Shown: positions 51,262 through 60,023 of the stretch, in pieces | How the letters are laid out: each line of letters opens with the position of its first letter | How positions within the stretch are numbered: the first letter of the stretch is position 1 | Source: Fodinibius sp036381435 | GTDB lineage: Bacteria; Bacteroidota; Rhodothermia; Balneolales; Balneolaceae | Direction: 5' to 3' | DNA: 64,000 nt | Assembly (NCBI GenBank): GCA_036381435.1 | Contig: DASVCW010000006.1 | Span: forward strand, 1 to 64,000 | Made by a program: the position numbers and the translations under genes | The notes under the pieces: model-generated | What the model saw: the letters and a program-made list of their open reading frames with translations, nothing else | The model's database searches: none | Told to the model about the DNA's origin: nothing

Positions 51262-51888
51262 CTAAAAATGTTCATCAAAGTTTGTCTGCAGAGATTCAGA
51301 ATTTATCTCATCAATTGGTTCTATTTCGGCTAAGATTCTTATTTCGCCATATTTTTCGATGGCTTTTCGATTGCTTTCACTTTTGGGGCCGTTTAGCACT
51401 ACACCGAGAATCGGAATATTTCGTTTTCGAAGTGCTTCGAGTGATAAAAAAGTATGATTGAGTGTTCCTAAAGTACTTCTGGAAACCAGTACTACCGGCA
51501 AACTTAAATAACTGATGAGATCAATAATCATATCTTCATCATTAATAGGAACCATCAGCCCGCCCGCGCCTTCAACCACTAAATGTTTGGTTCCATACTC
51601 CGGCAGAGTGAAATCATCAAGTTGAATAGATACATCATCAATTTCAGCGGCAGCATGGGGGCTCATTGGAGTTTGTAGCCGAAATCTTTCGGCGATAAAA
51701 TGGCTATCCGGTAAATTGGTAGTACGTTGTACGAATTGGATGTCTGTTTCTTCATCGAGTCCTGCCTGAATAGGTTTCCAGTAGGTGGCGTTCAGCCCTT
51801 GGGCCAGCATGGCTGAAATTGCTGTTTTGCCGATGCCGGTATCGGTTCCGGTTATGAAGAATGCAGACGGGAAGTTTTGATTATACAT
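51262..51888 (-). CDS. bioD: Dethiobiotin synthetase
   Basis: 208 residues. It closes the ureido ring of dethiobiotin with ATP and CO2. The P-loop is GTDTGIGKT (about 14-22). KPIQAG (about 38-43) and VEGAGGLMVPIND (about 105-117) are substrate-binding blocks. Between bioC and bioA in the operon. Confidence 0.95.
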   Translation of the reverse strand: MYNQNFPSAFFITGTDTGIGKTAISAMLAQGLNATYWKPIQAGLDEETDIQFVQRTTNLPDSHFIAERFRLQTPMSPHAAAEIDDVSIQLDDFTLPEYGTKHLVVEGAGGLMVPINDEDMIIDLISYLSLPVVLVSRSTLGTLNHTFLSLEALRKRNIPILGVVLNGPKSESNRKAIEKYGEIRILAEIEPIDEINSESLQTNFDEHF

Positions 51889-51898
51889 TATAAAAGAA

Positions 51899-51945
51899 TT
51901 ACACTGAAGTTTACGGAGAATGCACAGAGTTTCTCAGAGGAAACT
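51899..51945. repeat. Dispersed 'actgaagtttacggagaatg' repeat fragment
   Basis: cacagagtttctcagagga and the preceding acactgaagtttacggag resemble the repeat at 23087-23175. Fills the bioC-bioD gap. Confidence 0.45.
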
Positions 51946-51948
51946 CTA

Positions 51949-52761
51949 TTAAGAAATGAAATCTCTTTTTACAGCCAGGAAGACGACATGGTAGCTTACT
52001 TTTATTTTTCCTTCGGTTGAGGAATCCCAGTGATCGATTAACATAGAAAATTGACGGGGTGAAAGTGATTTCCCTTCTTTTGAGGTTGATGCTCCAATTT
52101 GTTTTAATTGTTTGAAAAAATCGCGGGAGCTTTCAAAAGTTTGGGTTACGGTATCTTCATAATAATCCACCTGCGCTGGACCAACGGACATTTTGATTAC
52201 CACCTCTTCAACATCGGGCAATGGATTTCCGGTAAAGGGCAATCCTAATTCCCGGCAGTATTTCCGCCATTCAGGGAAACTTTCACTTCCCGGGAAAGAT
52301 GCCAGCAACAATCCGCCCGGCTTTGTGGCTTCCAGCCATTTTCCAAAAGTCAGAGCGGGGTCTTTAAACCACTGTGCTGCAAAATTACTGACGGTCATAC
52401 TATAATGAGGTTCCTCATAAGGCGGTTGCTCGGCATCCTGAACAGAAAATTTCAAATGATTCCGGTCTCCTAACTTGCGGCGACAGGACTCTACCATTTC
52501 TTCTGATAAATCCGTGGCTTGAATTTCACGGTCAGGATATAAATCAGCCAGCCCTTCGGTAACAAAACCTGTTCCGCAGCCTAATTCAACGACAGGCCCC
52601 GGTGGAATAACGTCTCTCCAGGGTTCCAAAGAAGCCAGTAAACGGGCCGCGATTTTTTTTTGGAGATCAGCATGTTGGTCATAAGACTTTGCCGCTGATC
52701 CAAAATTTTTGGCTATTTGTTGCTTTAAATCACTGCTAAATTCTACTGTTTTACCGCTCAT
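51949..52761 (-). CDS. bioC: Malonyl-ACP O-methyltransferase
   Basis: 270 residues. It methylates malonyl-ACP so the fatty-acid machinery can build the pimeloyl chain. SAM-binding VELGCGTGFVTEGLA is at about 57-71, and FAAQWFKD near 131-138 is typical of BioC. It pairs functionally with the esterase gene just upstream (52901), which would remove the methyl ester. Confidence 0.9.
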   Translation of the reverse strand: MSGKTVEFSSDLKQQIAKNFGSAAKSYDQHADLQKKIAARLLASLEPWRDVIPPGPVVELGCGTGFVTEGLADLYPDREIQATDLSEEMVESCRRKLGDRNHLKFSVQDAEQPPYEEPHYSMTVSNFAAQWFKDPALTFGKWLEATKPGGLLLASFPGSESFPEWRKYCRELGLPFTGNPLPDVEEVVIKMSVGPAQVDYYEDTVTQTFESSRDFFKQLKQIGASTSKEGKSLSPRQFSMLIDHWDSSTEGKIKVSYHVVFLAVKRDFIS

Positions 52762-52819
52762 GAATTGCTATCGGAAAATGTAGTTAGTTATTGAAGTTTA
52801 TGAGCATTAATAGCGAAAG

Positions 52820-52850
52820 GTCATCCCCCTAACCCCCTTCGAAGGAGGAC
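52820..52850. repeat. C-rich dispersed repeat copy between bioC and the esterase gene
   Basis: gtcatccccctaaccccctt followed by cgaaggaggac; same family as the copies at 18811 and 38873, slightly diverged. Confidence 0.6.
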
Positions 52851-52900
52851 AAATTCCCATTTCAGGAGAATAAGCCATAATTAATAATGCTATGCCATTT

Positions 52901-53575
52901 CTAAACTTGTTCAATATGGGGTTCGATAAATTCCAGGCATTGCCGATGATTTATATAAGGTAAAGCATGTCCGGAATTTTTCATTTCAAAATACTGTGAC
53001 TTTTCTCCCAGATTTGCATCTAATTGCCGTCCTTTTTGGTTAGATACGATCTGGTCATTAACGCCGTGAAGGATACAAACTTTGTCGGCTTTTTTCAGCC
53101 TTTTAATATCTAATTCTGACTGATGAAGCAACCGCAAATCATCCAATAAAAGCTGATGGTTAAAGCCGCCAAGGTCTTCAATCGCTCCATTCCCGGGAGA
53201 AAAACAATTTTTATAGAATTGGTGCAATACCTTTTCAGGATTCGCTTCAAGCTCCTTAATCATCTGCTGGAGAATGAGACGGGATCGCTTTCTTTTTTGG
53301 GGCGCATCGGGATGAAAATGAAGAAATCCACCGGTGATGATTAGTAAATCGGCTTCCCCCAGCAATTTTTCTTCCACAAAATGAAGTCCGAATGAGTGAG
53401 TAACGATTATAACTGATTCCGGATGCTCCTGTAATTCTACTTTTCTGGGATTGTTAAAGTAGCCACGATCATAGCTTTCAACAGGACCGTAACTTGATAA
53501 AAACTCATTCCAGGGATTCCAAAAATCGGAATCAAATCCCCAGCCGTGATAGGTGAAGAACCGGCAATCAGACAT
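52901..53575 (-). CDS. Alpha/beta hydrolase, likely pimeloyl-ACP methyl ester esterase (BioH-like)
   Basis: 224 residues, a small alpha/beta hydrolase. YHGWGFDSDFW (about 9-19) is the oxyanion loop region and VTHSFG (about 58-63) the nucleophile elbow with Ser. HGVNDQIVS (about 176-184) carries the Asp, and NSGHALPY (about 203-210) the His. The elbow starts with Thr rather than the usual Gly. Position between bioF (8-bp overlap) and bioC is where BioH, BioG or an isofunctional esterase is expected. The exact family (BioH, BioG, BioK and others) cannot be decided by eye. Confidence 0.72.
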   Translation of the reverse strand: MSDCRFFTYHGWGFDSDFWNPWNEFLSSYGPVESYDRGYFNNPRKVELQEHPESVIIVTHSFGLHFVEEKLLGEADLLIITGGFLHFHPDAPQKRKRSRLILQQMIKELEANPEKVLHQFYKNCFSPGNGAIEDLGGFNHQLLLDDLRLLHQSELDIKRLKKADKVCILHGVNDQIVSNQKGRQLDANLGEKSQYFEMKNSGHALPYINHRQCLEFIEPHIEQV

Positions 53576-54734
53576 GTTTATAACTCTGAAGCGCGCTTAA
53601 AAATTTATTGATTTGTTCATCGGTATGGGCTGAAGATAAGGTAATTCGAATTCGGGCGCTACCTTTGGCTACAGTCGGAGGACGAATGGCCGTGGCTAAA
53701 AAGCCTTCATCCTTCAGATATTCGGCCAGTGAGAGTGTTTTTTCGTTGCTTCCCACCATGATAGGGATGATTTGCGAATCTGAACAGCCGGTAGAAAATC
53801 CTGCTTTTAGAATCCCCGCTTTCATCCGTTTTATTTTCTGATGAAGTTTTTTCCGCTCATCATCCATGCCGGGAATTAGTTCTAACGAAGCCTCAATCGA
53901 ACCAATCACAGCGGGCGGCAAAGATGTGGTATAAATAAAACCGGGACAAAAATTAATGAGGTAATCTCTCGCCTTTGCTGAGCACAGCAAGAAAGCACCA
54001 AAACTGCCAAAAGCTTTGCCACAGGTTCCGATTACCATATCAATACCCGGAATTTTGTAAGCAAACCCTAAGCCGTTTTCACCCCAAACACCCATGGCGT
54101 GGGCGTCATCTACAAAAAGCAGTGCTTTGTACTTCTGGCAAAGTTCAGCAATGACTGAGAGATCACTTCGGTCCCCGTCCATACTGAAAAGAGACTCGGT
54201 AATTACAATAATGCGTGAAAACTTTTCGGAAGCAGCTTTTTGTAATTTCGTTTCAAGGTCAGCCACGGAATTGTGTTCAAACCGTCGAAAAGAAGCGCGG
54301 CTGGCAAGTGAGCCCTGCAACAAGCTGTTATGACTTAGTTTATCAGCCAAAATAAGGGCATGGCGATCTGCCAACGAACTGATGATAGTACTGTTTGCTT
54401 GAAATCCGCTGTTAAAGAGCAGAGCAGATTCCCATCCAAAAGCTGAAGCCAGTTTTTTTTCCAGCCGTTCATGAATAGAATAAGTCCCGGTTATCAATCT
54501 CGAAGCAGTGGAACCGGCACCATACTTTTCGGCATACTTTTGAGACCTTTCAATAACACCGGGATGTTTTGAAAGTGCCAGATAATCATTCCCGCTAAAG
54601 TTGATAAACTCCTGATCGCTATCTGAAATCAACACCGGATCTTTGGGGTTGTAAGCAGTAAGTTCGCGGAAGCGATGACCGGCTTTTTGCCGCTCCAGGG
54701 CATCACCAATAAAACTAAACTTTTGAGTCAACAC
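53568..54734 (-). CDS. bioF: 8-amino-7-oxononanoate synthase
   Basis: 388 residues, a PLP-dependent alpha-oxoamine synthase that condenses pimeloyl-ACP with alanine. NFSGNDYLALSKHP (about 47-60), DDAHAMGVWG (about 213-222) and GTCGKAFGSFGAF with the PLP Lys (about 239-251) are conserved. The catalytic Lys sequence GKAFG fits the family. It overlaps the downstream esterase gene by 8 bp. Confidence 0.94.
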   Translation of the reverse strand: MLTQKFSFIGDALERQKAGHRFRELTAYNPKDPVLISDSDQEFINFSGNDYLALSKHPGVIERSQKYAEKYGAGSTASRLITGTYSIHERLEKKLASAFGWESALLFNSGFQANSTIISSLADRHALILADKLSHNSLLQGSLASRASFRRFEHNSVADLETKLQKAASEKFSRIIVITESLFSMDGDRSDLSVIAELCQKYKALLFVDDAHAMGVWGENGLGFAYKIPGIDMVIGTCGKAFGSFGAFLLCSAKARDYLINFCPGFIYTTSLPPAVIGSIEASLELIPGMDDERKKLHQKIKRMKAGILKAGFSTGCSDSQIIPIMVGSNEKTLSLAEYLKDEGFLATAIRPPTVAKGSARIRITLSSAHTDEQINKFLSALQSYKHV

Positions 54735-54740
54735 GTGCTC

Positions 54741-55862
54741 TTAATTTTCTGCCATAACAGTCTGTTCGGGAGTACCGGCCCAGGTAGAATCACTTTCAAA
54801 AGTGCGGAGCATGGCACGGAACTGGCGAACAAAGTTACGCTTTGAGTATTTGGGAGCAAACTGGGCGAACTCAAGAATGAAAAGACGCTGAGTTTCATCA
54901 TCATAAACCGTGAGATTTACAAACGGACCGCCCATGGCATCATGAGTCATTCGCCAGGTTCCAAGGGTCTCATATGCTACATCATCATTTAAAGTAAATT
55001 GTTCAGTTTCAACGGGACGACGATATTCGGTAGTTACATAAGAACTGTCTCGCGTTCCGCGAATCCAGTTTTCCATAAGAGAATCACGCTTGGCATTGAT
55101 CCATTCATTATCTAAAAAGTCGATACTTTCGACATCATCCTTCCACCAGGCCCAGAACCAGCGGTCGTTTGTGGGAAGTACGCGACGCATTGTCAGGAAG
55201 TGATTTTCTTCGCCATTATGAGTATAGGTGGTATCAATATTTATAAACCAGTCGTGCTGCACGCGAATTTTCCATCCGAAGTTGGTCCACAGGCTGTCTT
55301 CAACCTCAATCTGCTCGCCGCGATTATATATTTCAGCCGTCCAGCGGGTAAACTCTTTTTCAAGCAGATTCTCGGTCAGCGTTTCTTCTGAATTCCTGAC
55401 TTTTTCTGCCAGAGCTGAATCGCTCGGTGCCGTTAATATCAGCGTCCATTGATTGCGGTACCACTCGTCCTGCAACGGAAAAGCAAAGATTTCTCCACTT
55501 TTAACCTTTTCTTCTACCTGATCACCCAGTAAAGCCTGAATAAACTGAGATGTATTTGTGCTGTCATCAATAGGCGCGGCGATAATTAAGTTTTTAAACT
55601 TCTTTATTTGCTCTAACTCCTGGTTGCTGTCGATATCGCGGAAGGTTAAGTCGAAAAGAGGCGGAATACGCGGCAATGTGCGAACGGGTCTGCCAAAAGT
55701 TTGTCGAATGGCCTCAGCAGTCTGGCTATCGAATTGAGATGAATCCATCACCACCACTACCTGACCCATGGCACCTATAGCTTCGCGACGGAAATCGCCT
55801 TCACACCCAAACCCAATAATCGAAATTAATAGTATTAAGCAGGTTTTTAATAATGATTTCAT
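54741..55862 (-). CDS. DUF4837 family lipoprotein
   Basis: 373 residues with a lipoprotein signal ending in IIGFGC (Cys about 20). AIGAMGQVVVVMDSSQF (about 28-44) opens the domain, and DRWFWAWWKDD and MTHDAMGGPFVNLT are later conserved-looking blocks. DUF4837 proteins are found in Bacteroidota-type genomes and have no known role. It is 6 bp upstream of bioF and may simply lead the same transcript. Confidence 0.82.
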   Translation of the reverse strand: MKSLLKTCLILLISIIGFGCEGDFRREAIGAMGQVVVVMDSSQFDSQTAEAIRQTFGRPVRTLPRIPPLFDLTFRDIDSNQELEQIKKFKNLIIAAPIDDSTNTSQFIQALLGDQVEEKVKSGEIFAFPLQDEWYRNQWTLILTAPSDSALAEKVRNSEETLTENLLEKEFTRWTAEIYNRGEQIEVEDSLWTNFGWKIRVQHDWFINIDTTYTHNGEENHFLTMRRVLPTNDRWFWAWWKDDVESIDFLDNEWINAKRDSLMENWIRGTRDSSYVTTEYRRPVETEQFTLNDDVAYETLGTWRMTHDAMGGPFVNLTVYDDETQRLFILEFAQFAPKYSKRNFVRQFRAMLRTFESDSTWAGTPEQTVMAEN

Positions 55863-55958
55863 GATGTTCTACAGTTTAATAATTAAACGAACTTTAACCT
55901 ATGAATCTTATTTAACGATTCATACCCTTGTTTTTCTCGGCATTACCCTTCTAATTCC

Positions 55959-56062
55959 GTGTCATGCTGAACTTGTTTCAGCATCTATGGACAATATTAT
56001 TAAAATAGCCTTTCCTAATTACTACTTAAAGATCCCGAAATAAATTCAGGATGACACCGCGG
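55959..56062. repeat. Inverted pair of 'gtgtcatgctgaacttgttt' repeats
   Basis: Arm one (55959-55990) contains tgctgaacttgtttcagca; arm two (56030-56062) reads agatcccgaaataaattcag then gatgacaccgcgg and is its inverted form. About 40 bp of A+T-rich sequence lies between. A related single copy is at 21674. No gene. Confidence 0.6.
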
Positions 56063-56124
56063 AGTTCTTCTTCTGTTAAATTATAAAGCTTTGGCAGTAT
56101 TTTTAACAACCCTGCCTCTGTTGT

Positions 56125-56937
56125 CTATCCGTGCTTCAACGATCTAACAAAAGCAAAGGCTTCATCCTTCCATCCAGCTTTTGGGTAGTTTTTTCTGATA
56201 TTGTTGATTAAAGCACTGCCGACGATGAAGCCGTCCATTTTAGCGGCAATTTTTTGGGCGTCTTCATGAGATTTGATACCAAAACCTACCATTTTAGGGT
56301 TTCGGGTGATATTTTCCTGAACACGATTAATAAAACGTTGCACCGACTGAGCTACTTCATCACCTTCCCGGGCGCCGGTTACACCCGTTACCGAAACGCA
56401 ATATACAAACCCCTGTGACTGGGTATCTATTTTTCGCATACGTTCATCCGAAGTATTGGGTGCTACCAGGTAAACAAGTGATAAACCTGCTTCATCCGCT
56501 TTATTTTGGATGATAGTTGATTCCTCAACCGGTATGTCAGGTATAATTAGTCCATCCACACCGGCACCGGCAGCATCATCACAAAATTTTTGAAGGCCAT
56601 AGCCCAAAACAGGGTTCAAGTATCCCATCAACACAATTGGAATTTGCGACTGTTCGCGCACCTGCTTCACCATTTCCAGAATTTTCTTAATAGTGATACC
56701 ATTCTCAATAGCCACATTACTCGAAAACTGAATGGTAGGACCATCTGCCAGGGGATCGCTAAAAGGCATTCCCAGTTCAATTATTTCGGCTCCATTGGCT
56801 TCAAAGCCTAAGATGAGTTCTACGGTGGAATCCAAATCGGGATAACCTGCCGTAAGAAATAAGCTCATGATTTTCGATGAGTTATCACGTTCATCAAAAA
56901 GCTTTTTAATACGATTTTTTTGACCGGTTTCAATCAT
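56125..56937 (-). CDS. trpA: Tryptophan synthase alpha chain
   Basis: 270 residues. It splits indole-3-glycerol phosphate and passes indole to TrpB. The catalytic Glu is in ELGMPFSDPLADGP (about 56-69), and the second acidic residue in GVDGLIIPDIPVEE (about 127-140). LVAPNTSDERM (about 157-167) is also conserved. It is isolated from the rest of the trp genes at 14153-21649. No leader peptide with Trp codons was noticed before it, so it may escape the attenuator. Confidence 0.95.
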   Translation of the reverse strand: MIETGQKNRIKKLFDERDNSSKIMSLFLTAGYPDLDSTVELILGFEANGAEIIELGMPFSDPLADGPTIQFSSNVAIENGITIKKILEMVKQVREQSQIPIVLMGYLNPVLGYGLQKFCDDAAGAGVDGLIIPDIPVEESTIIQNKADEAGLSLVYLVAPNTSDERMRKIDTQSQGFVYCVSVTGVTGAREGDEVAQSVQRFINRVQENITRNPKMVGFGIKSHEDAQKIAAKMDGFIVGSALINNIRKNYPKAGWKDEAFAFVRSLKHG

Positions 56938-57020
56938 TCCTAAAGTTTTTAAAGTGATGTTTTAAAAATACATGTTAGTGACTGAAATCTGAAAATTTAT
57001 TTTGGGATGATATCTTAACT

Positions 57021-57097
57021 ATTTCTAACGCGTTTGGTATTGCCTTAGATCACAGCAAAAGTTAACATCAGTAAAACTTATTTTAAAAAGAGGGATT
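57021..57097 (+). promoter_or_regulatory. Duplicated upstream region of methyltransferase copy 1
   Basis: The 80 bp before the ATG (atttctaacgcgtttggt, gccttagatcaca, ttattttaaaaagaggga) is closely matched at 58083-58160 before copy 2. It probably contains the promoter and ribosome entry region (agaggg), carried along in the duplication. Confidence 0.5.
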
Positions 57098-57877
57098 ATG
57101 GAGACACCAACAACGACCGATCTATTCACAGAAAAATCAGAAGCGTACGCGAAATACCGAGCAAGTTATCCTGCTGAGGCTATTGATGCTATTCTTGCAC
57201 CTTTCAAAGATCAGAGGTCTATACAAGTAGTAGATGTAGGGGCTGGAACAGGCATCGGTTCATATCTCATGGCTAATCAAGGGGCCATCGTTAACGCCAT
57301 AGAACCAAATGGCTCTATGATTGCGTCTGCAAAACGTCATGAGCTTATCACTTACCATCAATCCGTGGCCGAACATATACCGATTGACTCTGGTTTCGCA
57401 GATGTCGTTACATCATTTCAGGCCTTTCAATGGTTTGACTTTAAGAAAAGTCTGAAAGAATTTAACCGTATTTTAAAACCACAGGGGCAATTGGCTCTTG
57501 TTTGGAATTACTGGGATGTGACAGATACTTTTACCGCTGCATACACTACTTTGATTAATAATGCGGTACAAAAAAATTTATCTCGTATTGAGCCTTATAA
57601 TGGCTTTACCGGAAAAGTAAAAAGACAACGTATGCGTCTTCTTTGGACATTTAAGTATCTTCCGTTTTTTACAAATGTACAACGTCATAAATTTAAGCTT
57701 TATAAAAATATGAATTTAGAGGCTCTTGTCGGTTGTGCAAAATCACAAAGTAATATTATCCATAACGGGTCTGTATGGATGGAACTAATTGAAGAAATCG
57801 AAAAGCTTTACAACCAAAATGCATCCTGTAGGTTGGCACATAATATTAACGTTTTTCTTGCAAGCCCCACAAAATGA
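57098..57877 (+). CDS. Class I SAM methyltransferase, tandem copy 1
   Basis: 259 residues. A methyltransferase domain with VVDVGAGTGIGSYLMANQGA (about 45-64) and IEPNGSMIASA (about 67-77), then FQAFQWFDFKKSLKEF and LALVWNYWDV. This is the pattern of UbiE/trans-aconitate-type small-molecule methyltransferases; the substrate is unknown. About 70% identical by eye to copy 2 at 58161, with conserved start LFTEKSEAYAKYR. Agaggg lies 7 bp before the ATG. Confidence 0.85.
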   Translation: METPTTTDLFTEKSEAYAKYRASYPAEAIDAILAPFKDQRSIQVVDVGAGTGIGSYLMANQGAIVNAIEPNGSMIASAKRHELITYHQSVAEHIPIDSGFADVVTSFQAFQWFDFKKSLKEFNRILKPQGQLALVWNYWDVTDTFTAAYTTLINNAVQKNLSRIEPYNGFTGKVKRQRMRLLWTFKYLPFFTNVQRHKFKLYKNMNLEALVGCAKSQSNIIHNGSVWMELIEEIEKLYNQNASCRLAHNINVFLASPTK

Positions 57878-57982
57878 AATCTTTTACCTATCAGATTAGC
57901 TGCATTGGTTGCTCATAAGCCAATAGCTAGATTTTAACTACTTTTATTTTAATGCAGGTTAAGATTTTAAGAGTCAGCAAGG

Positions 57983-58013
57983 ACAAAAGTCCCCTTTAGG
58001 GGATTTAGGGGTA
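57983..58013. repeat. Dispersed repeat 'agtcccctttaggggattta'
   Basis: cccctttagggg palindrome followed by atttaggggtac, lying between the two methyltransferase copies. Confidence 0.55.
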
Positions 58014-58082
58014 CGAGAGGATAAATTTCAAATACCAAAAGGTAATTTTAATTTTATTGTTAATCACTTTCCTCCGTTAAGT

Positions 58083-58160
58083 ATTTCTAACGCGTTTGGT
58101 GTTGCCTTAGATCACAACAAAAGTTAATATGTGACAAGGCTTATTTTAAAAAGAGGGATT
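58083..58160 (+). promoter_or_regulatory. Duplicated upstream region of methyltransferase copy 2
   Basis: Matches 57021-57097 with few differences and about one indel, including the identical ttattttaaaaagagggatt before the ATG. Conservation at least as strong as in the coding regions suggests functional control elements or recent duplication. Confidence 0.5.
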
Positions 58161-58940
58161 ATGGAGACATCAACTAAAACTAACCTATTCACAGAAAAAT
58201 CAGAAGCATATGCAAAATACCGGCCGGGATATCCTGCCGAGGCCATTAATGCTATTCTTGATCCTTTCAAGGCTCAGAAAACCATCAAAATTATAGATAT
58301 TGGAGCCGGAACGGGTATCGCTTCGCGGTTGATGGCTGAACGTGGAGCCCTGGTTACGGCTATAGAACCGAATGGTTCAATGATTGCATCTGCCCGGTCG
58401 CATGAGCGTGTCAACTACATTCAGGCAAGGGCCGAATGTACCCCTGTTGATACAAATTCTGCGGATATTGTCACATCATTCCAGGCCTTTCACTGGTTTA
58501 ACTTTAAGAAAAGTCTGAAAGAGTTTAACCGCATTTTAAAACCCGGGGGAAAACTGGCCCTCGTATGGAACTACTGGGACGTGAGGGATACTTTTACCGC
58601 TTCATATGCAGAATTGATTAATGATGCCGCCCGGAAAAATCCGTCCCGCATTGAACCTTATGAAGGATTTCCAGGAAAGTTAAAAAAACAGCGTATGCGC
58701 CTGCTCTGGAAGTTCAGGTACCTCCCATTTTTTAAAAATGTGCAGCGGAAAAGATTTAAACTGCATCAAAATATGGAACTGGATGCACTTATCGGATGTG
58801 CCAAATCCCAGAGTTACCTTGTTCACGAGGGACCTGAATGGATTGATCTGGTTGAAAATATCAAAAAACTCCACAGCCAAAACGCCGTCTGCAGATTAAC
58901 TTATAACATCAATGTTTTTCTGGCAACTCCTGTTAAATAA
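58161..58940 (+). CDS. Class I SAM methyltransferase, tandem copy 2
   Basis: 259 residues from the ATG at 58161; the frame is open to 58131 but the duplicated upstream block shows the start. Domain blocks as in copy 1: IIDIGAGTGIASRLMAERGA (about 45-64), IEPNGSMIASARSHE, FQAFHWFNFKKSLKEF and WNYWDV. The copies differ throughout, so both seem maintained under selection and may act on related substrates. Arose by tandem duplication of about 1063 bp. Confidence 0.85.
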   Translation: METSTKTNLFTEKSEAYAKYRPGYPAEAINAILDPFKAQKTIKIIDIGAGTGIASRLMAERGALVTAIEPNGSMIASARSHERVNYIQARAECTPVDTNSADIVTSFQAFHWFNFKKSLKEFNRILKPGGKLALVWNYWDVRDTFTASYAELINDAARKNPSRIEPYEGFPGKLKKQRMRLLWKFRYLPFFKNVQRKRFKLHQNMELDALIGCAKSQSYLVHEGPEWIDLVENIKKLHSQNAVCRLTYNINVFLATPVK

Positions 58941-59059
58941 CCTTTCTCTTAGCGTTGCTTTGAGTGATGGTGCCTCTCTTTATGAAATAACATAAAGAAA
59001 ATTATTTTTTCCTATCTTCGAGACAGTCTAACTATTGCCCGAATTACAAGTCTTAAAGA

Positions 59060-59797
59060 ATGCAGTTATTTTATTTGTTTAAACGAGCTACTTTCCCTTT
59101 CACCATTATTCTATTGATATCTCTTGCCCCGGCATCGGCACAAACTATCAAAACAGAATTTTCAGCGGGTTTTAACCTGAATGCTTTTAGTGTTACTGAT
59201 GATGAAGGAGGTATTCTTCAGCCGGGAACCGGTTTGGCATCAACATACGGAGTATCTCTTTTGGTGATGGAAAATTACTGGACTTTTAAAACCGGTATTT
59301 ACGCTACTGAGCTTCCAAATGCTTTCTATTTTCAATTGGATAGCGGGGGTTTATCAAATGAGCAATCCTTTTCTAACATATCAACCTATAGAATTCCCGT
59401 TATTCTTGGCAGGGAAGTTATGCTTACCGATTGGCTTAGTATCACTCCACAAGCCGGACTTTCATGGCTAACCAGCCGAGCCACGGATACAACGGGAATT
59501 TCTTCCGGCATCACCGCAAACTTTGATGGTTCAGGAAATTCTATTCAATATGATACCATAAGCCGGGCAGCTAATAAATATAAATTTTTAGCGGAAGCGG
59601 GGTTAGACTTAAATTTTCAATTAAACTGGATTTTCGTACTTAAATTAGGCGCACGTTATTCTTTTGGACTTCAACCTATCGAAAGAACTGAAATTACTTA
59701 TCAGCTGAATAGTGGTGAAACTTATACCGGGACTTTAGTCTCTGACGGCTCCGGTTGGAATTTTAACGTGGGTTTGGTGATACCTATTTATAATTAA
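59060..59797 (+). CDS. Outer-membrane beta-barrel protein
   Basis: 245 residues with a signal peptide ending in ASAQ (about 28). The rest has alternating strands (KTEFSAGFNLNAFSV, YWTFKTGIYATELP, VLKLGARYSFGLQ) and closes with WNFNVGLVIPIYN, as in PorT/OmpA-barrel-type proteins of Bacteroidota. No OmpA peptidoglycan-binding domain. Function unknown. Confidence 0.7.
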   Translation: MQLFYLFKRATFPFTIILLISLAPASAQTIKTEFSAGFNLNAFSVTDDEGGILQPGTGLASTYGVSLLVMENYWTFKTGIYATELPNAFYFQLDSGGLSNEQSFSNISTYRIPVILGREVMLTDWLSITPQAGLSWLTSRATDTTGISSGITANFDGSGNSIQYDTISRAANKYKFLAEAGLDLNFQLNWIFVLKLGARYSFGLQPIERTEITYQLNSGETYTGTLVSDGSGWNFNVGLVIPIYN

Positions 59798-59799
59798 AG

Positions 59800-59938
59800 G
59801 AACACGGATGGAGCGGATTGGACTGATTTTCGCAGATTTTAATGAGATAGCGAGGGAATGTAGGTCGGGCATCTTGCCCGACAAACGGAATGAATAGAAC
59901 GCGGATGGAGTAAATTGAGCTGATTTCTGCAGATTTAT
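59800..59938. repeat. Two 'acggatggagcggattg' repeats and a 'gtcgggcatcttgcccgac' hairpin
   Basis: aacacggatggagcggattg (about 59802) and aacgcggatggagtaaattg (about 59890) are direct copies, each followed by tgattt...gcagattt. Between them lies the palindrome gtcgggcatcttgcccgac (59864-59882). Typical multi-repeat spacer. Confidence 0.6.
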
Positions 59939-60023
59939 AAAATAAACTTCTATTTTTTAATACTATCCTGATTCTCCTCAAGTGAAGCTGTCAAGGTTCT
60001 AATATAACAGTATAAAACCGTTT

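Noticed and set aside
57021..57100. attC reading of the tctaacgcgtttgg repeat before the methyltransferases
   Set aside because: It lies upstream of each gene rather than after it, the first box does not fit RYYYAAC, and there is no mirrored right half. A duplicated promoter region explains it better.
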